A stretch of 64,000 nt of DNA from Microbacterium testaceum (GTDB lineage Bacteria > Actinomycetota > Actinomycetes > Actinomycetales > Microbacteriaceae): positions 102,823 through 166,822 of the forward strand of contig NZ_JAJGNJ010000009.1 in the NCBI RefSeq assembly GCF_020781835.1, read 5' to 3'. Positions 8,391 to 16,301 of this stretch are shown here, piece after piece; position 1 is the first letter of the stretch, and the number at the start of each line of letters is the position of its first letter. Below the pieces are notes generated by a model that was given only the letters and a program-made list of their open reading frames with translations, was not told the DNA's origin and searched no databases. A program made the position numbers and the translations under genes.

Positions 8391-9602
8391 TCAGCGGGTC
8401 AGCGCGATCTCGTTGGGCGTGACCTCCAGTTCCGCGCTCGTCAGCACGCGCCCGCTGGTGAGATCGACCGCGTGCACCGCGTTCTTCGCGGGCTCGGTCA
8501 CGTAGGCGATATCGCCGCTGACCTTGATCGCGGGGTGGGGGTCCTGCCACTCGACTGGCCCCTCCCAGGGGTCGATCACGGGGAAGGCATCCGTGAAGGC
8601 CCCGGCCTCGGGGTCGAAGACGTGGATCGCCCCGTCGGAGGCGAGGATGTAGCCGAGGTCACCGGGGCCGCGCGCGAGGTCGCGGAAGGTGTACTCGGCG
8701 CCGTCGGGCATGTCGACGACGGTCTGCGTCTTGGCCGCGGTGTCGATGAGCGCCACGCGGTTCAGCAGGTATCCCTCGGCATCCCGGTCGTCCTTGTAGT
8801 CGCCGATCACCAGGGGGCTCGTCTCGCTGACGAACAGGTTTCCGGTGCGGCCGTAGGGCTGATCGGGGGCGTCGAGCTTGGTGATCTCGCCGTCGTCGAA
8901 GATCAGCGCGCCGTTCTCGCACCCGAAGACCACGACCTCGTCCTGAGCGGTGCCCTCACCGTGGACGCCGGGGCAGTCGGCGCTCTCGGCGATGGTCGCG
9001 CCCGACGGATCCTTCACGACGATGCCCGTGCGTCCGTCGGCGTTGCCCACGGTCGTGACGAAGGAGCCGTCCTCGAGCACGATCGAGACGCCGTGGTGCG
9101 CCTCGACGCCGGGGATCGTCTCCGTCGGGGGGAGCTCGTCCGCGGATGCCAGCAGGGCGTCGGTGTCGAACACGGTGGTGTCGCTCGTGCCGTCGGCGTA
9201 CAGCACGGTCTTGCCGCCGTGCACCACGACGTGTCCCGCCTTCTCGGCCGGGAAGACCAGATCGGTGAGGACGGGGGCGTCCTCGGCGGTACCGGCATCC
9301 AGCACCTGGAAGCCGGCGCTGGTGGTCACCATGACGTGCCGGCCGTCGCCGGCGGGGTTCAACCGCGTGAACTCCTCGGAGTCGACGTCGCCGACGACCT
9401 CGAGGGTCTCGCCGTCGAGCACGATGATGCCGCCGGCGTACGACAGCGCCACACGTGTGCCGGTCTCACCTGCCGTAGCCGACGAGCCGGGGACGGGGAC
9501 GGCCGATCCACCGCCCGCGCCACCGGAGCAGGCGGTGAGTCCGACGACGGCACCGACCGCGAGCGCGAGCACGCCCGCGTGACGGAGGGAAAGGGTGCGC
9601 AT
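8391..9602 (-). CDS. aztD: AztD-like zinc metallochaperone lipoprotein (copy 1)
   Basis: 403 residues. The signal peptide ends in a lipobox (LTAC, Cys25), so it is exported and membrane-anchored. The rest is a repeated beta-strand pattern with short 'GxxxVLD' turns (IIVLDGETLEVVGDV, GFQVLDAG, AIHVFDPEAG), fitting the beta-propeller of AztD, which loads zinc into AztC in Paracoccus. Histidines grouped in GDGRHVMV, VEAHHGVS and QDPHPAIKV are candidate ligands. It is the last gene of the aztB–aztC operon, 36 bp after aztC. A second propeller lipoprotein in the same operon is unusual. Confidence 0.8.
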   Translation of the reverse strand: MRTLSLRHAGVLALAVGAVVGLTACSGGAGGGSAVPVPGSSATAGETGTRVALSYAGGIIVLDGETLEVVGDVDSEEFTRLNPAGDGRHVMVTTSAGFQVLDAGTAEDAPVLTDLVFPAEKAGHVVVHGGKTVLYADGTSDTTVFDTDALLASADELPPTETIPGVEAHHGVSIVLEDGSFVTTVGNADGRTGIVVKDPSGATIAESADCPGVHGEGTAQDEVVVFGCENGALIFDDGEITKLDAPDQPYGRTGNLFVSETSPLVIGDYKDDRDAEGYLLNRVALIDTAAKTQTVVDMPDGAEYTFRDLARGPGDLGYILASDGAIHVFDPEAGAFTDAFPVIDPWEGPVEWQDPHPAIKVSGDIAYVTEPAKNAVHAVDLTSGRVLTSAELEVTPNEIALTR

Positions 9603-9638
9603 GTGATTCCTCTTTCTTCTTCTGGTGCGGCCGGAAGC

Positions 9639-10547
9639 TCAGGGCGACAGGCCGGTGGCGATGCGCTCCGTGTTGACGCGCATCATGGTCAGGTAGTCGG
9701 GGGCTCCCCCGGCAACATCCGTCAACGACTCCGTGAAGAGCTCGGTCACCGTGACCTCGACATCCGCCTCCTCGGCGAGCGCCTTCATCAGGCGGTCCGG
9801 TTGCGACGACTCGGCGAAGATCGTGCGCACGCCCGCCTCGTCGATCGCGGACACCAGGTCGGCGAGGTCGCTCGCGCTCGGGGCGGCAAGGGTCGTCCCG
9901 CCCGGGATGACGGCACCCACGACGCGGAATCCGAACCGGTCGGCCAGATAGCCGAACACGTGGTGGTTCGTGACCAGGGCGCGCTGCGCCTCCGGGATGG
10001 CCGCGAAGGCGGTCGTCATGTCGGCGTCCAGGACCTCGAGCGCCTCGCGGTAGTCGGCCGCGCGGGTGGCGACTGCGGCGGCATCCACTCCCGCCATCCC
10101 CTCGAGGACGGGGACGAGCGCGTCGACGACGGCGATGGTCTGCGCGGGGTCCGTCCAGAAGTGGGGGTCGTCCGCGCCACCGGCGTCGGTCGAGGTGTAG
10201 GGCAGCACATCGACCGCGTCGCCGGCGACGAAGGTCGCCACACCGGCGTCGGCCGCGGCGTCGAGGTGCTGCTGGAGCCCCTCCTCGAGCCCGAGACCGT
10301 TCGACACGACGAGGTCGGCCGCACGCAGGCGGGCCGCTTCGGACGCCGAGATCTCGAACGAGTGCGGATCGGCGCCCGGGCGCATGAGGGTGATCACCTC
10401 GATGTCGTCGCCGACGAGATTCGAGACGACGTCACCGAGGATGTTCGTCGACACCACGACGAGCGGACGCTCGCTCGCACCCGGGGCGCACGCCGTCAGC
10501 AGTCCCCCGGTGAGCAGCAGGGCGGCGGCGAGACGGAGAACCTTCAT
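9639..10547 (-). CDS. aztC: Zinc ABC transporter substrate-binding lipoprotein
   Basis: 302 residues with a lipobox LTAC (Cys20). Cluster A-I metal-binding protein: ligand histidines H62 (ADPHSFE), H129 (DDPHFWTDP) and H195 (TNHHVFG), plus an acidic residue near FAESSQPD. The His-rich flexible loop of ZnuA is absent; only a short acidic loop (YTSTDAGGADD) is present, which fits AztC, the form that can take zinc from AztD. It starts one base before the stop of the upstream propeller gene, suggesting coupled translation. Role: capture of extracytoplasmic Zn(II) for AztAB. Confidence 0.9.
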   Translation of the reverse strand: MKVLRLAAALLLTGGLLTACAPGASERPLVVVSTNILGDVVSNLVGDDIEVITLMRPGADPHSFEISASEAARLRAADLVVSNGLGLEEGLQQHLDAAADAGVATFVAGDAVDVLPYTSTDAGGADDPHFWTDPAQTIAVVDALVPVLEGMAGVDAAAVATRAADYREALEVLDADMTTAFAAIPEAQRALVTNHHVFGYLADRFGFRVVGAVIPGGTTLAAPSASDLADLVSAIDEAGVRTIFAESSQPDRLMKALAEEADVEVTVTELFTESLTDVAGGAPDYLTMMRVNTERIATGLSP

Positions 10548-10548
10548 G

Positions 10549-11754
10549 TCAGCGCCCCGTCTCGGCGAAGAACAGCGGCGCGGAGGCGGTTTCGAAGTCG
10601 CGAGCGACGCGCGCGTCGTCGGCGAAGTCGATCTCCCACAGCCGTCGCTCCGCCGGACCGTTGAGGTAGGCGCGCTGCTGGTCCGCCACGAGGGTCACGG
10701 TGTGGCCGGCGGCGAGACTGGCCTCCACAAGGGGGACGGATGCCGCCCGCTGGGCGCCCGTCTCGCCGTCGAGCACCAGCACGCGACCGTCGGGGGTGAG
10801 GGCGAGCACGGTCGCGTCGGCATCGTCGACGGCGGTCACCTGCACGACGGGCTCGGGCACGGGCAGGAGGGTCCAGGAGCGGGCCCGGGTGTCGAGCATC
10901 CAGATGCCGGCGTCGCCGGCGAGGGCGGCGACGCGAGGACGTCCCTCACGGTTGGCGAAGGCCGTCGCCCGCGGCGCGGTCACGCCGTCCGGATAAGGGA
11001 TGCGTTCGACGATGGGCTGCTCGTCCTCGACGCGGATCAGGAGCGCGCCGTCCTGGCATCCGATGATCGCCCCGACGCGGGTGGTGAGGGTCCCAGCGGC
11101 GGCCTCGCACGCGACCGGCTCACCCGTGGTGGCGCCGTCCGCCGTGTGCAGCGTCACTTCGTCGCCCGCGGCGACCGCTGCGAACGATCCGGCGGGCACG
11201 ACCATGCCGGGTCCGGGTTCGCGTGAAAGACGGAAGGACTCCACGACCCGGCCCTTCGAGAGTGCCTCGGTGTCCAGCAGCACGGCGTCCCCGGACTCGG
11301 GGAAGAACACGCCCGTTCCGCCGGTGGTCGACGAGTTCGAGGTCGCGACGACCGCTGCGCCTGCGCCGTCCACGTCGCCGAGGACGCGCGCCTCGGCGCG
11401 GTAGTAGTGGAAGTGGTCGACGTGATCCCACGTCCACACCCCGCTGTCGACGACCGAGACGCCGATCTCGTCGATCGCGAAGAGGTAGCGACCGTCGCTG
11501 TGGACGGCGAGAGGAGCGCGGACCGTCCCGAGGTCGACCGTCGTCTCGTCGAGGAGGTCGAGGTGCGACACCCGGCCGTCGGCGTCGATCGAGGTGAGGC
11601 CGAGCGCCGGTTCGGCGAGCTCGGCGGCCCCGTCGATCGCGCCGTGGGTGTCGGGGGACGGCGGGGGCGCCGAACCGGTCGCGGCGCACCCGGTGAGCGC
11701 GACGGCGACCACGACGGAGAGGGCGAACAGACGGGGGGAGGAACGGTGGAGCAT
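10549..11754 (-). CDS. Second AztD-like propeller lipoprotein
   Basis: 401 residues from MLHRSSPR, with lipobox LTGC (Cys23). Beta-propeller-like repeats (HSDGRYLFAIDE, AIIGCQDGALLIRVEDE, DGRVLVLDGETG) parallel the protein encoded at 8391–9602, including the same 'GCxxGALL/I' element. A cluster DHVDHFHYY near residue 110 gives several adjacent histidines suited to zinc binding. It lies between the permease and the binding protein in the zinc operon, so a zinc-chaperone or reservoir role is inferred. It has diverged considerably from copy 1; the two are not a recent duplication. Confidence 0.7.
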   Translation of the reverse strand: MLHRSSPRLFALSVVVAVALTGCAATGSAPPPSPDTHGAIDGAAELAEPALGLTSIDADGRVSHLDLLDETTVDLGTVRAPLAVHSDGRYLFAIDEIGVSVVDSGVWTWDHVDHFHYYRAEARVLGDVDGAGAAVVATSNSSTTGGTGVFFPESGDAVLLDTEALSKGRVVESFRLSREPGPGMVVPAGSFAAVAAGDEVTLHTADGATTGEPVACEAAAGTLTTRVGAIIGCQDGALLIRVEDEQPIVERIPYPDGVTAPRATAFANREGRPRVAALAGDAGIWMLDTRARSWTLLPVPEPVVQVTAVDDADATVLALTPDGRVLVLDGETGAQRAASVPLVEASLAAGHTVTLVADQQRAYLNGPAERRLWEIDFADDARVARDFETASAPLFFAETGR

Positions 11755-11768
11755 GAGGTCTTTCTGCG

Positions 11769-12623
11769 TCAGACGGGAACGGGATCGGGGGCGACCGCGC
11801 GTCGCCGGGCGGCGTCGACGGACGCGCGGAGTGCCCAGGACACGCCGGCGGCGGCGATCGCGGTGGCGGCGATGGTGGCGCCCGCCGCGGTGGCGGCATG
11901 CCACGAGACGAGGAGTCCCGCCCACACGGCAGCGGCACCGATGACGGCGGCGAGCGCCATGGTGGTGGGGATCCGCGCGGTCCACTGCCGTGCGGCGACG
12001 GCGGGAGCCACGAGCAGACCGACCACGAGCAGAGACCCCACGGCCTGGTACGACGCCACGACCGCGAGGGTGACCAGCCCCACCAGCACGATCTGCGCGA
12101 CCCGCGGGGCGAGCCGCAGGACGCGGGCGATGCGCTCATCCACGGCGAGAGCCACGAGCGATCGGTGGAACACCACCGCCGCGACGACGCCGACCCCCGC
12201 GGCGACGAGGAGCACGACGAGGTCGTCGCCGCCGATCGCCAGGATGTCGCCGAACAGGATCGCCGTGGCATCCGTCGCGAAGCTGCCGGCGTGCGAGATC
12301 ACGATGACCCCGAGCGCCAGCATCCCGACGAACAGCATCCCGATGCTCGTGTCGTACGACAGCCGCGCGCGCCGCTGTAGGACGCCGATGCCCAGGCTCA
12401 TCACGACCGCGCTCGCGGCGGCGCCGAGAAGCACGGGCAGCCCCAGCAACGTGGCCAGTGCCACACCGGGGAGCATCCCGTGGGCGAGGGCTTCGCCGAG
12501 GAAGGCCATCCCCCGCACGATCACCCAGGTGCCGGCGACCGCGCACAGCAGGGCCACCAGAACCCCACCCGCCAGCGCACGCTGCACGAACTCGAGCGAG
12601 AAGGGATCGGTGAACCAGGACAC
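11769..12623 (-). CDS. aztB: Zinc ABC transporter permease
   Basis: 284 residues, GTG start. Eight or nine hydrophobic segments of the ABC-3 family; the conserved permease element WVIVRGMAFLGEALAHGMLPG (first half) and SYQAVGSLLVVGLLVAPAVAA are clear. Partner of AztC and AztA in Zn(II) uptake. First gene of the minus-strand operon; its start is 20 bp from a Zur-type box that also faces aztA. Confidence 0.92.
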   Translation of the reverse strand: MSWFTDPFSLEFVQRALAGGVLVALLCAVAGTWVIVRGMAFLGEALAHGMLPGVALATLLGLPVLLGAAASAVVMSLGIGVLQRRARLSYDTSIGMLFVGMLALGVIVISHAGSFATDATAILFGDILAIGGDDLVVLLVAAGVGVVAAVVFHRSLVALAVDERIARVLRLAPRVAQIVLVGLVTLAVVASYQAVGSLLVVGLLVAPAVAARQWTARIPTTMALAAVIGAAAVWAGLLVSWHAATAAGATIAATAIAAAGVSWALRASVDAARRRAVAPDPVPV

Positions 12624-12643
12624 GAGGCACGACGGTATCCATA

Positions 12644-12660
12644 TTGAGAATGGTTCTCAA
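12644..12660. promoter_or_regulatory. Zur box between aztB and aztA
   Basis: TTGAGAA-TGG-TTCTCAA is a perfect inverted repeat; its core TGAGAATGGTTCTCA fits the actinobacterial Zur consensus (TGaaAAtgaTTttCA-like). It lies 20 bp from the aztB start and 9 bp before the aztA start, so one zinc-loaded Zur dimer pair could close both promoters. The zur gene is not in the window. Confidence 0.85.
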
Positions 12661-12669
12661 ATTCATAGA

Positions 12670-13407
12670 ATGGACGCCATGCCCCCGACCACCCCCTCCT
12701 CCCCCGTCGCCGCGCTCCGCGGCATCCGCGTGGACATCGGCGACGCACGCGCCGTCGACGGAGTGGACCTCGACGTCACCCGGAACGCCCTGACGGTGCT
12801 GGTGGGAGCGAACGGCTCCGGGAAGTCGACGCTGATCGAGGTGCTCGCGGGGGCGCGCACGCCCACCGCGGGCTCGATTCGCGTCGACGCGCGAGCGCGC
12901 GCCTTCGTGCCGCAGCGCGCCGCGGTCACGGAGCGCCTTCCGCTCACCGTGCGCGATGTCGTGACGGTCGGGGCATGGGGACGCGTCGGAGCGGTGCGCC
13001 GCCTCGATCGCGCGGCCCGAGCCGCCGTCGACGAGGCTCTCCGCCGCATCGGCATGGCGGCCCTGCATCGCCGACCGTTCGCCGCGCTCTCGGGCGGCCA
13101 GCGTCAGCGCGCGCTGCTCGCGCAGGGTCTCGCACGCGGTGCCGACCTGCTGCTGCTCGACGAACCGACGACGGCCCTGGATGCCATGAGCGCCGAGCTC
13201 ATCCGCCGGGCGATCGCCGACGAGACGGCGCGCGGCACCGCCGTGGTCTGCGTGAGCCACGACGACCGGCTCATCGCGGAGGCCGACGTCGTCGTCCGGA
13301 TGGATGCCGGACGGATCATCGGGCGGGAACGTGGCGGAGAACGCAGCAGGGAAAGCGAAAAGCCCCGGTCTCCCGAGGCTTTCGCTGGTGTTCGTGGTGG
13401 CGAGTGA
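12670..13407 (+). CDS. aztA: Zinc ABC transporter ATP-binding protein
   Basis: 245 residues. Intact ATPase motifs: Walker A GANGSGKST, signature LSGGQRQRALLAQGL, Walker B LLLLDEPTTALD and H-loop VVCVSHDD. No Shine–Dalgarno precedes either ATG (12670 or 12679), so translation may be leaderless or start at the second. The final ~20 residues (from about RESEKPRSPEAF) are encoded by the tRNA-Tyr terminator hairpin and the stop lies inside the antisense tRNA-Tyr gene, so the tail is unlikely to be functionally conserved. Confidence 0.92.
   Translation: MDAMPPTTPSSPVAALRGIRVDIGDARAVDGVDLDVTRNALTVLVGANGSGKSTLIEVLAGARTPTAGSIRVDARARAFVPQRAAVTERLPLTVRDVVTVGAWGRVGAVRRLDRAARAAVDEALRRIGMAALHRRPFAALSGGQRQRALLAQGLARGADLLLLDEPTTALDAMSAELIRRAIADETARGTAVVCVSHDDRLIAEADVVVRMDAGRIIGRERGGERSRESEKPRSPEAFAGVRGGE
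13354..13386 (-). terminator. tRNA-Tyr terminator hairpin
   Basis: Arms 13354–13368 and 13373–13386 pair with one bulged base, a G·U pair on the transcribed strand and a GAGA loop, followed on the minus strand by a T-containing tract (CTTTCCC). It starts 9 bases after the encoded CCA of the tRNA. It lies within the 3' end of aztA on the other strand. Confidence 0.8.
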
Positions 13408-13479
13408 GGGATTCGAACCCCCGAATGCAATGCAGTCTGATTTACAGTCAGATCCCTTTGGCCGCTTGGGTAACTCGCC
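13395..13479 (-). tRNA. tRNA-Tyr (anticodon GTA), CCA encoded
   Basis: Acceptor stem GGCGAGT/ACTCGCC (13473–13479 with 13399–13405), discriminator A and encoded CCA (13395–13397). The anticodon stem TCTGA/TCAGA encloses CTGTAAA, giving anticodon GTA. The T arm GGGGGTTCGAATCCC is canonical and a long variable arm marks it as class II, as expected for bacterial tRNA-Tyr. Its 3' end overlaps the last 13 bases of aztA in antisense. Confidence 0.97.
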
Positions 13480-13528
13480 AGGTGCGCACCCGCCCGGCTT
13501 TCACAGTCGACCGGAGGCGCGATCACCT

Positions 13529-13558
13529 ACCTTACCCTCCCCGAGGGCATGCTTCCAA
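13529..13558 (-). promoter_or_regulatory. tRNA-Tyr promoter
   Basis: On the minus strand, TTGGAA (13553–13558) and TAAGGT (13529–13534) are separated by 18 bases, a good match to the primary sigma factor consensus, about 50 bp upstream of the mature tRNA 5' end. Confidence 0.65.
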
Positions 13559-13570
13559 CACGGGGCGGGG

Positions 13571-14452
13571 TCACTCCGGGATGCGCAGGAGCGCTCCCTC
13601 GCTGCGGCATGTCGCGGCGGCCACTTCCATCGCGCGGTCCAGGACGAAGCCCCAGGATGCCTCGTCTTCGGGCAGGCCGCCGCGCACGAGCGCGACGGTG
13701 GTCGAGAGCATCGCGTCGCCGCCGCCCATCGTGTCCACGATGGGGCCCGGCAGGTCTGCGATCCCGCGCGAGAGCGTCATCCCGCCCGCGTCGATCGCAG
13801 CTCCCCCGGCACCGTAGGTCGCGAGCACGGCATCCACGCCCAGGCCCGTCAGCTTCTCGCGCAGATCCTCGAGCGGGCCGCCGTACAGCAGCTGCGCGTC
13901 ATCCTCGCCGACCTTCACCAGCTGCGCCCGAGCGGCTGCCTTCTCGAAGCCGCGGACGAACTCGTCACGGTCGTGCAGCATGCCCGCGCGGGGGTTCGGG
14001 TCGATCGCGAGTGACGCCGACGCCGAGGCCACGGCATCCACGAGAGCGTCGGTCTGCTCCGCGTCGTCGAAGGGGAAGCAGCTCACCACGACCATGGCGG
14101 CATCGGCCAGCGCCGCCCGCTCCGCGTCGCCGTAGTGGACGCGCCGGTTCTGCGCGGCGTCGTTGAAGACGTACTCCGGCTCGCCGCCGGCGGAGCGCGT
14201 GCTGACCGCGCGCGAGGATCCATGCTCGGAGGGACTCGCGAACAGCTCGACGTCGTACTCGGCGAGATAGGCGCGGATCTGCTCCCCCGCGGCGTCGTCA
14301 CCGACCATCGCGATGAGGGAAGCGGGCACGCCCAAGCGCGAGAGGCCGACGGCGACGTTCAGGGCCGCGCCGCCGACGAACTCGCGCACGCCGGCGTCGT
14401 CGCGCAGCTCATCGATCAGGGCGTCGCCGATGACGACGACGCGGCCGCTCAC
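13571..14452 (-). CDS. PfkB-family carbohydrate kinase
   Basis: 293 residues from GTG (VSGRVVVIGD). PfkB signature 1 is GGAALNVAVGLSRLGVPASL and signature 2 is DTMGGGDAM, where the anion hole is GGGD rather than the usual GAGD; the catalytic Asp is kept. ATP-dependent phosphorylation of a sugar or nucleoside is expected; the substrate is not evident. Its start codon overlaps the stop of the upstream FBP gene by 4 bp (GTGA), so the two are co-translated. Confidence 0.85.
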   Translation of the reverse strand: MSGRVVVIGDALIDELRDDAGVREFVGGAALNVAVGLSRLGVPASLIAMVGDDAAGEQIRAYLAEYDVELFASPSEHGSSRAVSTRSAGGEPEYVFNDAAQNRRVHYGDAERAALADAAMVVVSCFPFDDAEQTDALVDAVASASASLAIDPNPRAGMLHDRDEFVRGFEKAAARAQLVKVGEDDAQLLYGGPLEDLREKLTGLGVDAVLATYGAGGAAIDAGGMTLSRGIADLPGPIVDTMGGGDAMLSTTVALVRGGLPEDEASWGFVLDRAMEVAAATCRSEGALLRIPE

Positions 14453-14949
14453 CGTTCGACCCCGGCCGTCTCGAGCACGCGCTCGACGAACGCCTCGGTG
14501 CGGCGCTTGGTGCCGTCGATCTTCATGTCCACACTCCCGCGGATCTCGCTCGGCGCCAGCGGCATCGCCAGGCGCACGTTCTCGTGGCACGACAGGTCGG
14601 CGCACATGTACGTGCCGACCGTATCGCCGTGCTCCCCCGCGGCCCCCGCTTTGCGCGCCGTGAACAGCGCCACCTGATCGCCCGGCTGCATCGTGTGGCA
14701 CAGGTTGCACATCGCCGACCGCGCCCGCGACTGCCCGTCGGCGACCCGCAGCACCACCCCGGTCGGTTCTCCGTCGCGCTCGGTCACGAGGTATCCACGT
14801 CCGCGGGTGCGAGGGTCGCGCCACGCGAAGAAGTCGAGGTGATCCCAGTCGGTCAGCAGGAAGTCGTGCGGCAGAGCCACGACCCGCAGCTCGTCCGGTG
14901 CGGCGTTGACGAACGCGTCGCGCACCTCGTTCTCGGTGAGTGCTCGCAT
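14449..14949 (-). CDS. FBP-domain (EF-G-binding-like) zinc-finger protein
   Basis: 166 residues starting MRALTENEVRDAF. A C-terminal treble clef is visible: CNLCHTM, then MCADLSCHENVR, matching the FBP domain (fibronectin/EF-G binding, related to FusB). FusB-type proteins release EF-G from the ribosome and give fusidic acid resistance; actinobacterial homologues are widespread and uncharacterised. First gene of a two-gene unit with the PfkB kinase, with 69 bp to the divergent yajQ. Confidence 0.85.
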   Translation of the reverse strand: MRALTENEVRDAFVNAAPDELRVVALPHDFLLTDWDHLDFFAWRDPRTRGRGYLVTERDGEPTGVVLRVADGQSRARSAMCNLCHTMQPGDQVALFTARKAGAAGEHGDTVGTYMCADLSCHENVRLAMPLAPSEIRGSVDMKIDGTKRRTEAFVERVLETAGVER

Positions 14950-15017
14950 GGCATCCGAGTCTACGAGCGCGCACCCCGCACCGGGCCGGAGTCGGCGACG
15001 GTCGGTAGAATCGCCGA

Positions 15018-15506
15018 ATGGCCGACAGCTCATTCGACATCGTCTCCAAGATCGACCGCCAGGAAGCCGACAACGCTCTCAACCAGGCGCGCAAAGAGGT
15101 CGAGCAGCGCTACGACTTCAAAGGCGCCGACGCCTCCATCGAGTGGAGCGGCGAGGCGATCCTCATCAAGGCCAACTCCGAGGAGCGCGCGAAGGCCGTC
15201 CTCGACGTGTTCCAGACGAAGCTGATCAAGCGCGGCATCTCTTTGAAGAGCCTCGAGTCCGGCGAGGCGACCGCCAGCGGCAAGGAATACCGCATCACCT
15301 CGACGCTGAAGGAAGGCATCTCGCAGGAGAACGCCAAGAAGATCGGCAAGATCATCCGCGACGAAGGCCCCAAGAGCGTGAAGTCCCAGATCCAGGGCGA
15401 CGAGCTGCGCGTGCAGTCGAAGTCGCGCGACGACCTGCAGGAGGTGCAGCGCCTGCTCAAGGCCGCCGACCTCGACGTCGACCTGCAGTTCGTGAACTAC
15501 CGGTAA
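15018..15506 (+). CDS. YajQ-family nucleotide-binding protein
   Basis: 162 residues, full length for the family. N-terminal [19 protein letters not shown] and internal KQRYDFKG-type motif ([15 protein letters not shown]) are diagnostic. YajQ proteins have two ferredoxin-like domains; some bind cyclic di-GMP or nucleic acids. The role in actinobacteria is not settled. Divergent from the FBP gene; 19 bp before the next gene. Confidence 0.93.
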   Translation: MADSSFDIVSKIDRQEADNALNQARKEVEQRYDFKGADASIEWSGEAILIKANSEERAKAVLDVFQTKLIKRGISLKSLESGEATASGKEYRITSTLKEGISQENAKKIGKIIRDEGPKSVKSQIQGDELRVQSKSRDDLQEVQRLLKAADLDVDLQFVNYR

Positions 15507-15525
15507 CCACCTTCGAGGGAATGCC

Positions 15526-16167
15526 ATGGCCGTTCGCGTCGATTTGAACATCTCGCTGGACGGCGTCGCCGCCCCGGCCGACCCCTCCCCGCAGAACCCG
15601 ATGGGTGCCGACTGGGGACTGCTCGTCGAGGATTACATGGCGACGCGGACGTTCCGCGAGCGCGTGTTCGGCGATTTCTCCGGCTCCGGCACCACCGGTG
15701 TCGACGACCGCTACGCCGCGGCGTACTTCGACGGGATCGGCGCGGAGGTGATGGGGGCCGGGATGTTCGGCATCCACGCGTTCCCCGACGATCCCGACTG
15801 GCGCGGGTGGTGGGGAGACGACCCGCCGTTCCGCGTGCCCGTCCTCGTGCTGACGCACAGCGAACGCGCGCCGATCGCCTTCGCCAACGGCACCCGGTTC
15901 GAGTTCGTCTCGACGGGCATCGAGGATGCCGTGCGTCGGGCGGGCGAGCTGTCCGGCGGCGCCGACGTCCGCGTCGGCGGGGGCGTCGCGACCGTGCGAT
16001 CCGCCCTCGCGGCCGGTCTCGTCGACCGGTTGCATGTCGCCGTCCGGCCGGTGATCCTGGGGCGCGGTACCCGGCTCTGGGATGACCTCACCCACCTCCA
16101 CGCCCACTACCGCGTCACGTCGGAGGTCGCCGAGAGCGGCGTCGTCCACGTGACCTTCGAGCGGTGA
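15526..16167 (+). CDS. Dihydrofolate reductase-fold (RibD C-terminal) protein
   Basis: 213 residues. Begins VRVDLNISLDGVAA and carries EVMGAGMFG, then GGADVRVGGGVATVRSALAAGLVDRLHVAVRPVILGRGTRLW, the NADPH-binding and C-terminal signatures of the RibD_C/DHFR-like family. Probably an NADPH-dependent reductase of unknown substrate. Its stop overlaps the GTG start of the small zinc-ribbon gene by 3 bp (GTGA). Confidence 0.85.
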   Translation: MAVRVDLNISLDGVAAPADPSPQNPMGADWGLLVEDYMATRTFRERVFGDFSGSGTTGVDDRYAAAYFDGIGAEVMGAGMFGIHAFPDDPDWRGWWGDDPPFRVPVLVLTHSERAPIAFANGTRFEFVSTGIEDAVRRAGELSGGADVRVGGGVATVRSALAAGLVDRLHVAVRPVILGRGTRLWDDLTHLHAHYRVTSEVAESGVVHVTFER

Positions 16168-16301
16168 CGACGCCCGACGCTCTGCCACGGTGCCCGACGT
16201 GCGGCGATCCGCTGCGGTTCGAGGTGCTCGACGACGAACGCTTCCTCGTGGCGTGGTCCTGCGTGAGCTGTGGACTGATCCGGACGACCGAGCCCGGCTA
16301 G
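16164..16301 (+). CDS. 45-residue zinc-ribbon protein
   Basis: Starts GTG within the stop of the upstream gene (GTGA). Two CxxC knuckles (CPTC at 10–13 and CVSC at 33–36) spaced by 19 residues make a minimal zinc ribbon; the intervening sequence is FEVLDDERFLVAWS, a plausible beta-hairpin. No function is known. Its TAG stop is shared in a CTAG tetranucleotide with the stop of the convergent LacI gene. The translational coupling and Cys spacing support it as real. Confidence 0.7.
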   Translation: MTTPDALPRCPTCGDPLRFEVLDDERFLVAWSCVSCGLIRTTEPG

